A DNA stretch of 64,000 nt. Source: Neobacillus novalis NBRC 102450 (GTDB lineage: Bacteria; Bacillota; Bacilli; Bacillales; Cytobacillaceae). Under the pieces are notes generated by a model. It searched no databases and had not been told where the DNA came from. It saw only the letters and a program-made list of their open reading frames with translations. Where the stretch lies: NCBI RefSeq assembly GCF_001591805.1, contig NZ_BCVP01000015.1, forward strand, positions 216,385 through 280,384. Direction: 5' to 3'. A program made the translations under genes and the position numbers. Position 1 is the first letter of the stretch, and each line of letters starts with the position of its first letter. Below are positions 8,275 through 16,432 of the stretch, one piece after another.

Positions 8275-8719
8275 TCATAACACTTTTACACTGCTCAAAA
8301 GTGCAATTAAAAAGCATGGCTGGCTGGAGCTGCCTGCTTACGGAAATAGTATGTTTCCTTTTATTGAGCAAGGGAATTTGTGCAGGTTTGCCCCGTGTGA
8401 ACCTTTCCAATTAAAAAAGGGAGACGTCATCTTGTTCTATTCGCAGGCAGGTCAATTAATTGCTCATCGCTTTGTCAAGATTAAAAGAATAGATATTCAA
8501 CTGTTATTTCTATTAAAGGGTGATACGAACCTTTGCTTCGATCAGCCTATTGGTGAAGATCGTATTCTTGGGAAATTAGACAGCATTCAAAAGCAACATA
8601 AAAAAGTTACCTCAGATCATTTTATCGCCTATATATGGGGGAAAGTTATCCTTACCTTTCCTGCCTTTTCAGTTATTCTGAGGAAATATCTTAATCGAAA
8701 ATTAAAAGTACAATATTAA
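8264..8719 (+). CDS. S24/S26 signal peptidase-like protein
   Basis: A 151-residue protein with a signal peptidase fold: 'LPAYGNSMFPFIEQGN' carries the nucleophile Ser29, and the second box 'GQLIAHRF' has His68 where bacterial type I peptidases have Lys. This Ser-His arrangement is that of SipW/ER-type signal peptidases. A 'LLKGDTN' motif (box E-like) follows. A C-terminal hydrophobic stretch ('WGKVILTFPAFSVIL') probably anchors it in the membrane. In this locus it may replace the transglutaminase-like B2 leader peptidase, which is absent. Start ATG 8264 overlaps the PqqD gene; TTG 8258 is possible. Translation is probably coupled. Confidence 0.72.
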   Translation: MLIDHNTFTLLKSAIKKHGWLELPAYGNSMFPFIEQGNLCRFAPCEPFQLKKGDVILFYSQAGQLIAHRFVKIKRIDIQLLFLLKGDTNLCFDQPIGEDRILGKLDSIQKQHKKVTSDHFIAYIWGKVILTFPAFSVILRKYLNRKLKVQY

Positions 8720-8738
8720 TCAATCATGGAGTGTCCAT

Positions 8739-10550
8739 ATGATGAAGGAACGGATTAAATCGCTAATGAAACCATATGTTTTCATGAAAGATCTTCGCAG
8801 GGTCTTTTCCTTTGTATTGCCTTTTATCATGAGACGTTGGAAGGCATATATGGTCATTCTTCTATTATTAGGCGTGGACATCTGCTTAACGATTGCTTTT
8901 GCCAAGTTTTATGGTGATATTACGGATACCGCTATTCATGGCGGCTATCAACAGATTTTAGCATTCATACCATATGGAGCATTAATCATACTAATAAATA
9001 TCGCCTCAAGTTTTTCTTATACATACTTTAATACGATTGCAACGAATGCGGTGAAAATGGATATCCAAAACCACTTTTTTCACCATATATTGAGATTGCC
9101 GGCAGCTGATGCATCTAATCTTCACTCAGGTGAATTAATGTCCCACTTTTCCAATGATATTCATGGCGTTGATGGTGTGATTGGAAGTAATCTAATCAGT
9201 CTTTTTAGACTACCAATCATTTATATTGTTGTATTTGTTTATTTGGTCAAAATCAACTTGACATTATGTTTGGTCAGTCTCATTATCGCACCAATCGCGG
9301 CATTATCTGGTGTTGTATTTAGATTATTGCTTCGGAAAAATGTTAGACGTATACACCATGTGGTAGGGAAAATTAATAGTCTCTTAAATGAGACCTTTCA
9401 CGGATTTAATGTTATTCGCTCTTTTACCCTTGAAAAAAAACAATATAAAAAGTTTGTTAATCAAAATCAAGAATTACTTCAATTAGAGCTGAAAAATGTA
9501 AAGCTTCAGAGTTGGTATAATACGGGCGGTCAGATTATAGGTTCTATCACCTTGGTTTTAAACCTGTCTATTGGGGCCCTTTTTGTTTCAAAAGGGATGA
9601 TCACTGTTGGAGCGTTGTTAACCTTTCTTAACTTAGTTAATCATTTATTTTATCCGATAACAGGAATGGCCAGCCTGTGGGCTGGATTTCAACGTTCTGT
9701 TGCTGCGCTTGAAAGAGTACTAAATGTATTGGAAAAACCTGCTGATTTTCAGGAGCTGCCTTCCTTTTCGCCATCGCGTGCCTTTGTAGACTCCATTACG
9801 TTTCAAAACGTTACTTTTAGCTATGTGGAAAATAAAAAGGTGTTAGAACAATTCAATTTAACGATTCCCGCTGGAAAAGTGGTGGCACTTGTCGGTCCAA
9901 GTGGAGCTGGAAAAAGTACCTTGTTAAACCTATTACAAGGGTTTTATAAGCCTCAAATGGGAGAAATAAAAATTGCGGGTAAGCCGATTCATGAGTATTC
10001 GGCTTCTGAATTAAGAAGCTCTATAGCCCATGTTCCCCAAGAAACATTTCTATTTGCTGGAACAATACGGGAAAACTTAATGATTGCCCGCCCACATGTA
10101 ACAGGGAAGGAAATGGTCGAGGCAGCGATAAATGCTAATATTCATGGCTTTATTCTATCTATGCCAAAAGGCTATGACACAGAGATTGGCGAAAATGGAA
10201 TAAAGCTTTCTGGTGGTCAGAAACAAAGAATGGCCATTGCTAGAGCAATATTAAAAGATGCCCCTATACTTTTACTAGACGAGGCTACATCTGCATTAGA
10301 TGGTGAAACCGAATACCGTGTAAAAAAGGCACTTGATGAATTGATGAAGGGCAGAACCACGATTGTGATTGCCCACCGATTATCCACCATTCAAAATGCT
10401 GATGTGATTATGGTGATGAATAATGGACGAATAGTTCAAAGCGGAACACATGAGGAGTTAATCCGGCAAACTGGATTATATAAAAAGCTTAATATAACAT
10501 CCTTTCATCCAAAAAGAGCCCGGGCGTTGTCTTTGGTTTCAAAATCGTAA
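8739..10550 (+). CDS. ABC exporter, fused permease and ATPase (RiPP module 1)
   Basis: A 603-residue half-transporter of the type I exporter class: six hydrophobic helices (about residues 25-310) then a nucleotide-binding domain with Walker A GPSGAGKST (386-394), signature LSGGQKQRMA, Walker B ILLLDEATSALD and H-loop IAHRLST. It works as a homodimer in the membrane. It has no N-terminal C39 peptidase domain, so it exports an already processed peptide and may give immunity to the producer (the lasso 'D' role). It lies 20 bp after the peptidase gene and ends right before the nucleotidyltransferase gene. A second exporter at 16432 belongs to module 2. Confidence 0.88.
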   Translation: MMKERIKSLMKPYVFMKDLRRVFSFVLPFIMRRWKAYMVILLLLGVDICLTIAFAKFYGDITDTAIHGGYQQILAFIPYGALIILINIASSFSYTYFNTIATNAVKMDIQNHFFHHILRLPAADASNLHSGELMSHFSNDIHGVDGVIGSNLISLFRLPIIYIVVFVYLVKINLTLCLVSLIIAPIAALSGVVFRLLLRKNVRRIHHVVGKINSLLNETFHGFNVIRSFTLEKKQYKKFVNQNQELLQLELKNVKLQSWYNTGGQIIGSITLVLNLSIGALFVSKGMITVGALLTFLNLVNHLFYPITGMASLWAGFQRSVAALERVLNVLEKPADFQELPSFSPSRAFVDSITFQNVTFSYVENKKVLEQFNLTIPAGKVVALVGPSGAGKSTLLNLLQGFYKPQMGEIKIAGKPIHEYSASELRSSIAHVPQETFLFAGTIRENLMIARPHVTGKEMVEAAINANIHGFILSMPKGYDTEIGENGIKLSGGQKQRMAIARAILKDAPILLLDEATSALDGETEYRVKKALDELMKGRTTIVIAHRLSTIQNADVIMVMNNGRIVQSGTHEELIRQTGLYKKLNITSFHPKRARALSLVSKS

Positions 10551-10565
10551 TTGGTGGTGGGTACC

Positions 10566-11684
10566 TTGAGTATGGAGTTAGTCAAAGCATTATATGATCC
10601 ACAGTCTGCATTACCTAATGATAAAAAGTACTATGAAAATGCCATTCTAGGTATAGAACTTGATGGAATCTCATCTCAGGTTTATTTTTTATTAAAGGAG
10701 CAGGGAAGACTTGATCAAACCCCTTCCTTTTTCCAAGCTCGCCTTAAAGAAACCTATGAAAAAGGATTATATCAAAACCTTTTTATTAAAAATCAGATGA
10801 ATCTAATTTTAAAAGAGTTTGAGGACGAAAGGCTAGACGTCATTGCCCTAAAAGGGGTTAATTTTGCGGAAAAATATTTTGGACATATCGGAGCAAGAAT
10901 TACATCAGATATCGATTTATTAATCAGATTGGAAGACCTAGAGAAAGCTATTGATATTGCTAAATCATTAGGATTTTTATTGGAAAAGGAAGTAATCCCC
11001 GGTTATTTTCATTGTAGTCTTAGTAAGGAATTACCACATTCCAAAATCCCCTTAGTAGTCGAATTGCATTGGAGCTTGATTAAAGAGCATACATCTAAGT
11101 TTTCTGCTGAGGATATTTGGAATAAGTCCACATTAGTTGGACAATTTTCTTATATTAAAGAATTGTCCCCTCAGCATACTTTTTACATGATTCTCCTTCA
11201 TGGCTGGAGACATAATTTAGATTCACTAAAATACTTTTTAGACATCATTCAAGTTATTTACCAAATGGATGATGAACACGATTATGAAATTCTTTTAAAA
11301 TTAGCAAAGTCACACCAAACATTAAAAAGAATAACAAGAACATTATCGATTGTTTATCAGCAATTTCCCTATTTAGATCATGTGAAAAAGTTTCCGAATA
11401 AAAGGGCAACTATTTCTTGGGAGTTCAGCTCTTCTAAAGGATTAAAGCAATTAATTAAATTTATTGATTATAAATTCTTTAGCTTTGATATGGCTAAACA
11501 TAGCCTTATAGAGCTTTTTCGTTGGATTTGGCCATCAAAAATGGATGCATATTCGCAATCGGGCGAAGATTATCAAGGACCTTCAGTTTTCAAGTTATAC
11601 CCACTTTTATACAAGAAGAGATTTACTAAATTAATAGAGGCTCGTCGTCTTAAAAGTTTGAGAAGTGGCAATCGTGAAGAATAA
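10566..11684 (+). CDS. Nucleotidyltransferase family protein (NTP_transf_5 type), module 1
   Basis: A 372-residue protein of the uncharacterised nucleotidyltransferase family (PF14907 type) often found in Bacillus lasso clusters; a relative in the pseudomycoidin pathway adds phosphate groups to the peptide. The minimal polymerase-beta-like active site is visible: ALKGVNFAEKYFG (Lys96-Gly97) and R-x-TSDIDLLI with the paired Asp of SDID at 114-117. A later conserved 'VELHWSL' and 'LLHGWRH' are also typical. Several in-frame starts exist; TTG 10566 is chosen because GGTGG lies upstream at suitable spacing, with ATG 10572 almost as likely. It is the last gene of module 1. Confidence 0.75.
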   Translation: MSMELVKALYDPQSALPNDKKYYENAILGIELDGISSQVYFLLKEQGRLDQTPSFFQARLKETYEKGLYQNLFIKNQMNLILKEFEDERLDVIALKGVNFAEKYFGHIGARITSDIDLLIRLEDLEKAIDIAKSLGFLLEKEVIPGYFHCSLSKELPHSKIPLVVELHWSLIKEHTSKFSAEDIWNKSTLVGQFSYIKELSPQHTFYMILLHGWRHNLDSLKYFLDIIQVIYQMDDEHDYEILLKLAKSHQTLKRITRTLSIVYQQFPYLDHVKKFPNKRATISWEFSSSKGLKQLIKFIDYKFFSFDMAKHSLIELFRWIWPSKMDAYSQSGEDYQGPSVFKLYPLLYKKRFTKLIEARRLKSLRSGNREE

Positions 11685-11758
11685 AGACTTTTTGAAATGC
11701 GAAAAAGTTGTGCTTTTTGGACGGCTTTGTACTAGCTAAAAAGTTTTTGAAACCTTGA

Positions 11759-11787
11759 TTGACACAATAAGAGAATGATGGTACATT
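11759..11787 (+). promoter_or_regulatory. Sigma-A-type promoter for lasso module 2
   Basis: Perfect -35 TTGACA (11759-11764), a 17-bp spacer and -10 TACATT (11782-11787). It lies in the 276-bp gap before the cyclase gene and leaves a leader of about 165 nt. This suggests module 2 can be expressed separately from module 1. Confidence 0.65.
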
Positions 11788-11960
11788 CTAACTATAAATT
11801 GTTCTTAATAACGTATATTAATGGTGGATAATAGGTAAATAAACCTAGGTTATTTAAGCGATTTTCCAAATGCTTGTTTGTTTTTTTGTGTATATGTTCT
11901 ATATATGGAACATTGTTAAAAATACTAAGGTTTAATTAAGACTGGATAGTAGGTGGGAAA

Positions 11961-13913
11961 ATGAGTGCAATAGCCGGAATTTGCCATTTTTATGAAGAAA
12001 CATTAAATCCTGTACAAACCAGTAACTTAATGAAGGCATTCCAGCGATATCCCGCTGATAATGTTCATACGTGGAATAAAAATAATATCTTTCTTGGCTG
12101 CCATGCACAGTGGATTACTCCAGAATCAATCGGAGAACCATTGCCGTACTATGATTATGAAAAAAAGCTAGCAATTACAGCGGATGCCATTATCGATAAT
12201 AGAGATGAATTGTTTGATAGATTACAAGTGGAACGAACATTTAGAAAAACAATTCCAGATAGTCAACTAATTTTACTAGCATATTATAGATGGGGAGAAG
12301 AAGTTCCCAAGCATTTAATCGGTGATTTTGCCTTTATGATTTGGGATGAGAAAAAGCAGAAGCTCTTTGGAGCTAGAGACTTTTCGGGAGCGCGGACGCT
12401 TTATTTTTATCATGATCAAAGTCGCTTTGCTTTTTCGACAACAATCGAACCATTATTCACATTACCGTATATCGAAAAAAACATTAATGAAGAGTGGTTA
12501 GCTGAATTCCTTGCGATACCAGGAATGGTGGAGGCAGTTGATACACAATCAACAGCTTATAAGAACATTCATCAAATTCCTCCATCACACAGTGTTACTG
12601 TTGAGGATGGCAGGGTGGCTCTTTTAAGATATTCCACTATACAAGTGGGAGAAAAGATAAAACTCAACTCAAATGGAGAGTATGAGGAAGCATTTAGGGA
12701 AGTGTTCAATGAGGCAGTAACCTCTAGACTCCGAACTCATGGGAAAGTGGGTTCCCATTTAAGTGGCGGGTTGGATTCCGGAACTGTTGTTAGTCTTGCA
12801 GCTAAAGCACTTCAAAAAGAGAATAAGCAATTACATACTTTTAGTTATGTACCGGAAGAAAGTTTTACAGACTGGACCCCTAAATATTATATACCTGATG
12901 AAAGAACTTTTATTAAAGAAACTGTAAACCATGTAGGGAATATTAACGACCACTATTTGAGCTTCGAAGGGAAGAGTCCTTTAACGGATGTAGATGACTT
13001 CCTTGACTTAATGGAGATGCCATATAAATTTTTTGAAAATATATTTTGGTTAAAGGGAATAAGCGAAGAAGCACATAATCAAGGAATCAAAATACTCTTA
13101 AACGGGGCAAGGGGTAACCATTCCATCTCGTGGGGGTCTTGGAATTTATCTATGGATTATTACGCATCTTTGTTCAAAAAGTTAAAGTGGATTTGCTTGA
13201 ATCATGAATTAAATCAATACTGTATAAATAATAAAACAGGAAAATCAGTCATGCTCCCAATTATAGCAAAGAGGGCATTTCCACTAATAACTAAGATATT
13301 CACAAATAATCATCAAATTGATTATCAGTTCCCGTCTTTGATCAACCCTGCATTCGCCCAAAAGACGAAAGTATTTAATAAGCTTCAGGAATATGGTGTC
13401 AATTCATCCGGAATGCTCGGCAAGAATCTTAATGAACATAGAAAAAATCACTATAATCATTTATTTGTTTGGAATAAAAGTGGAACGGCTACAACAAAAT
13501 TATCGTTACGTTATTCTTTGTGGGATCGTGACCCAACAAATGATATTCGAGTCATCCGTTTTTGTTTAGCCTTGCCAGAAGAACAATTTGTGCAAGGTGG
13601 GATGGAACGATCGTTTATCCGCAGAGCAACTAAAGGCATTCTGCCTGACAAAGTTAGACTTAATCACCATATCCGTGGTGTTCAAGGAGCAGATACAATC
13701 CATCGTATGAGTTCAAATTGGAAACTTTTTATGGACGAAATTGATCAGCTTTGTACAGATCCTATTACTTTAGAATTTTTCGATATAAAAGTGTTAAAAG
13801 ATTCCGTCGAAAAATTAGGGAAAGAGCCTCGCCCGGAATTTGTATGGGCGGATGAATTTAAAGTATTGACACGAAGTCTTATCGTTTATCGGTTCATAAA
13901 GAACCTTAATTGA
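11961..13913 (+). CDS. Lasso cyclase (asparagine synthetase-like)
   Basis: A 650-residue asparagine-synthetase homologue acting as the lasso macrolactam synthetase (C protein): it adenylates an Asp/Glu side chain and closes the ring with the core N-terminus. The N-terminal glutaminase-like domain starts MSAIAGICHF and lacks the Cys2 needed for glutamine hydrolysis, as usual for lasso cyclases. The ATP-pyrophosphatase motif SGGLDS is at residues 268-273. Length and domain order match the family. It is followed after 14 bp by the lasso precursor gene, an unusual cyclase-first order, and it is the only cyclase in the window. Start supported by GGTGGG. Confidence 0.87.
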   Translation: MSAIAGICHFYEETLNPVQTSNLMKAFQRYPADNVHTWNKNNIFLGCHAQWITPESIGEPLPYYDYEKKLAITADAIIDNRDELFDRLQVERTFRKTIPDSQLILLAYYRWGEEVPKHLIGDFAFMIWDEKKQKLFGARDFSGARTLYFYHDQSRFAFSTTIEPLFTLPYIEKNINEEWLAEFLAIPGMVEAVDTQSTAYKNIHQIPPSHSVTVEDGRVALLRYSTIQVGEKIKLNSNGEYEEAFREVFNEAVTSRLRTHGKVGSHLSGGLDSGTVVSLAAKALQKENKQLHTFSYVPEESFTDWTPKYYIPDERTFIKETVNHVGNINDHYLSFEGKSPLTDVDDFLDLMEMPYKFFENIFWLKGISEEAHNQGIKILLNGARGNHSISWGSWNLSMDYYASLFKKLKWICLNHELNQYCINNKTGKSVMLPIIAKRAFPLITKIFTNNHQIDYQFPSLINPAFAQKTKVFNKLQEYGVNSSGMLGKNLNEHRKNHYNHLFVWNKSGTATTKLSLRYSLWDRDPTNDIRVIRFCLALPEEQFVQGGMERSFIRRATKGILPDKVRLNHHIRGVQGADTIHRMSSNWKLFMDEIDQLCTDPITLEFFDIKVLKDSVEKLGKEPRPEFVWADEFKVLTRSLIVYRFIKNLN

Positions 13914-13927
13914 AGGGAGGTGATTAA

Positions 13928-14101
13928 ATGAAAAAGCAATGGAAAATGCCAACGTTAGAAGTACTTGATATTAGTATGACGATGAACGGACCGGGGAACG
14001 CAAATGCTGATTGTTTTGATGTATCCGAAGGGAAGCATGAAAACCATCCAGGTAGGTCAAATGCTAGTTGTTTACATCCTGATGATAAGTTAGGAAGTTA
14101 A
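13928..14101 (+). CDS. Paeninodin-type lasso peptide precursor
   Basis: A 57-residue precursor. The leader (1-19) MKKQWKMPTLEVLDISMTM closely resembles paeninodin-family leaders, with Pro8, Leu10, the VLD block and Thr18 at the -2 position. The core would then start at Asn20: NGPGNANAD places Asp28 at ring position 9, as in paeninodin (Ala1-Asp9). Unusual points: Asn rather than Gly/Ala/Cys at position 1 (cleavage one residue later would give Gly1 and an 8-residue ring); a long 38-residue core; and two Cys (core positions 10 and 29) that could form a disulfide. The C-terminus is Ser57, the residue type phosphorylated in paeninodin, and a kinase gene follows. Strong GGAGGTG site overlaps the cyclase end. 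Confidence 0.88.
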   Translation: MKKQWKMPTLEVLDISMTMNGPGNANADCFDVSEGKHENHPGRSNASCLHPDDKLGS

Positions 14102-14129
14102 TTCTAGTTCTTATCTTTTCTATACTTAA

Positions 14130-14169
14130 CCCTTATACCTATCTTCCATTTGAGATGTGGGTATAAGGG
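14130..14169 (+). terminator. Hairpin after the lasso precursor (attenuator-like)
   Basis: Perfect 10-bp inverted repeat CCCTTATACC (14130-14139) / GGTATAAGGG (14160-14169) with a 20-nt loop and no T-run, ending 10 bp before the kinase ribosome binding site. Same placement as the hairpin at 7151 in module 1. Confidence 0.6.
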
Positions 14170-14187
14170 ACATATCACGGAGGGACC

Positions 14188-15114
14188 ATGTTAAATACTC
14201 TTGAAAAAGTTGTTAATAATGCTTTTGGTTTATATCTAACGAGTGAGATTCCATTACCTGAGTTAACAAAGAGAGACGAACAAAAGGATTTTATCGATGT
14301 TGAAATAACGATTGGGGATTTAACTTCAGATTGGGCTTTAACAGGAGCATCTATTAAGGAAATATTTGTGAAAGAAAACTTAGTCATGTTTCAGATACAG
14401 GACACGGCTATCTTTTCAATAACTGAAGGAAAAAGCATAGTCGTTTCACCATTGGCAGGTTTTGGTGAAGATGAAGCCCGCCTGTACATACTCGGTACGT
14501 GCATGGGGGCAATCCTATTACAGCGGAAAATCCTTCCATTACATGGAAGTGCAATCGTTATAGATGGGAAGGCCTATGGGTTTGTAGGGGATTCGGGTGC
14601 TGGTAAATCAACCCTCGCTTCTGCGTTCATAAAAAGTGGATATCAATTACTAACGGATGATGTGATTTCCGTTACACTTTCAAAAGATGATATTCCTTTA
14701 GTGACACCATCCTATCCACAACAGAAGCTTTGGCAAGAAAGTTTAAATGAGTTTGGGATGGAAAACCATCAATATCGGCCGCTTCTTGACCGAGAAACGA
14801 AATACGCCGTTCCAGTTCCGTCTCATTTTACTGCAGAGCCTATCCCCCTTGCAGGTATTTTTGAATTAGTAAAAATAACAAATGAAGAGATAAAAATCCT
14901 TCCAATTCAAGGGCTTGAACGACTCCAAACCTTGTTTCATCATACGTACCGCAACTTTATGATCGCACCTTCCGGATTAATGGAATGGCACTTTAACACA
15001 ATGGCCCGTTTTGTAAATAAAATAGATATATTTCAACTTCGTCGTCCTATTTCCCGTTTCACGGCTCATGACCTACCAACATTGATATTAAATACATTAG
15101 AAAGCAGGAATTAA
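14188..15114 (+). CDS. HPrK-like lasso peptide kinase
   Basis: A 308-residue homologue of HPr kinase and of the paeninodin kinase PadeK, expected to phosphorylate the C-terminal Ser of the lasso precursor before or after cyclisation. Visible motifs are LPLHGSAI (His119), Walker A GDSGAGKST (134-142) and LLTDDV (Asp157-Asp158). The N-terminal ~100 residues form a variable domain. It lies directly downstream of the precursor with GGAGG five bases before ATG. Compared with the module 1 kinase (261 residues) it keeps the Asp-Asp pair of HPrK relatives, so it is the better candidate for an active enzyme on this peptide. Confidence 0.85.
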   Translation: MLNTLEKVVNNAFGLYLTSEIPLPELTKRDEQKDFIDVEITIGDLTSDWALTGASIKEIFVKENLVMFQIQDTAIFSITEGKSIVVSPLAGFGEDEARLYILGTCMGAILLQRKILPLHGSAIVIDGKAYGFVGDSGAGKSTLASAFIKSGYQLLTDDVISVTLSKDDIPLVTPSYPQQKLWQESLNEFGMENHQYRPLLDRETKYAVPVPSHFTAEPIPLAGIFELVKITNEEIKILPIQGLERLQTLFHHTYRNFMIAPSGLMEWHFNTMARFVNKIDIFQLRRPISRFTAHDLPTLILNTLESRN

Positions 15115-15235
15115 ATCATCTTAACACTAAAATACTTTAACTATTCTAGATAATCATTCTATGTAAAGGGAAATGATTTTAGTCACGTTGAAATTGCTTT
15201 AAATTTTCACTAATAAAATGATTTAGGAGATAGCT

Positions 15236-16432
15236 ATGGATAATAAACTTTGTCTTGATGTCGCGGATCTACCCATGGAGTTAAGGCTTTTACTCAAAAT
15301 CATAAAAGAGGATAATAGCGGCATCCAGCTTGAACATGTAGATGAGGCTGCAGACATCGATTGGAATCTATTTCTTGACCTATCCATGCATCATCGAATC
15401 TATCCTTCAATCTATCCCAAATTGAAAATGCTAGATGTAAAATGGATTCCTGAAAATGTTATGAATATCCTTGGTCAACAATATAAACGAAATACATTTC
15501 ATATGCTTCATTTAAGTGCTGAAATGGAGAAAATTAGTCAATTATTTTCAGATAGCAAGATGCGACTCCTTAATTTAAAAGGGCCAGTGCTTGCTTCAGA
15601 CCTTTATGGTGATCTTTCTCTACGTACTTGTGGAGATTTAGATGTCCTAGTTCCGATTCAGGATTTGGATAGAGCGGATCAGCTTCTTTTAAACGAAGGT
15701 TATGTAAAGGATGATTATATCCAAACAATCCTTGGTGACTGGAAATGGAGGCACCATCATGTAACCTATTATCATTCACAAAAGCAAATCAAGATTGAAA
15801 TACATTGGCGTTTAAACCCAGGCCCAGGGAAGGAACCCCGCTTTGATGAATTATGGGAACGTAAAAGAAGAAGCTCACTTACAAATTCCCCTGTTTACTA
15901 TTTAGGTAGAGAGGATTTATTTTTATTTCTAGTTTCACATGGTGCACGTCATGGATGGTCACGCCTTCGTTGGTTGACAGACATTGACAAAATCTTAAAA
16001 CAAAAAATCGATTGGGATCAATTGAAAAAAATATTAAGGAAATACCAGTACTACCATTTAGGGGGGCAGGCGCTTTTTTTATCTTCACAGCTATTAAATT
16101 CTAAGTTGGCAGAAGAGAGTAAGTCGTTAGTTTCAGGACATCGGCCGAAACGGTTAGCACAAGAGGCAATATTTTATTTTGAAGAAATGGTCAATTTACA
16201 TACAATTCCTGTTCCTACTAATGTAGCAGTTTATCACAAACGCCATTTATTCTCATTAATGTCATTACCGCAAAAGATTTCTTTTATTCTAAGCACTTTG
16301 TACCCCTTTCCTCAGGATGCGGAGACATTACCTTTACCAAAAAGTATTCATTTCTTATATTTTCCGTTACGCCCTATTTTGTGTATTTGGAGAAAAATGA
16401 GGAAGCAGGAATTGCGTAGGAGGATATCCTAA
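15236..16432 (+). CDS. Nucleotidyltransferase family protein (NTP_transf_5 type), module 2
   Basis: A 398-residue paralogue of the protein at 10566, again with the nucleotidyltransferase core: LNLKGPVLASDLYGD (Lys115-Gly116) and RTCGDLDVLVP (Asp134, Asp136). 'IEIHWRL' and 'SHGARHGWSRLRWLTDIDK' are conserved C-terminal features. In related Bacillus lasso pathways this family extends the phosphorylation of the peptide C-terminus, so it may act after the kinase at 14188. Good AGGAG site. The stop codon overlaps the ATG of the exporter by one base, so the two are translationally coupled. Confidence 0.77.
   Translation: MDNKLCLDVADLPMELRLLLKIIKEDNSGIQLEHVDEAADIDWNLFLDLSMHHRIYPSIYPKLKMLDVKWIPENVMNILGQQYKRNTFHMLHLSAEMEKISQLFSDSKMRLLNLKGPVLASDLYGDLSLRTCGDLDVLVPIQDLDRADQLLLNEGYVKDDYIQTILGDWKWRHHHVTYYHSQKQIKIEIHWRLNPGPGKEPRFDELWERKRRSSLTNSPVYYLGREDLFLFLVSHGARHGWSRLRWLTDIDKILKQKIDWDQLKKILRKYQYYHLGGQALFLSSQLLNSKLAEESKSLVSGHRPKRLAQEAIFYFEEMVNLHTIPVPTNVAVYHKRHLFSLMSLPQKISFILSTLYPFPQDAETLPLPKSIHFLYFPLRPILCIWRKMRKQELRRRIS

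Noticed and set aside
11684..11960. Hidden B2 leader peptidase gene
   Set aside because: The gap is too short for a ~140-residue protein and has stops in all frames; the same holds for the other gaps in the locus.
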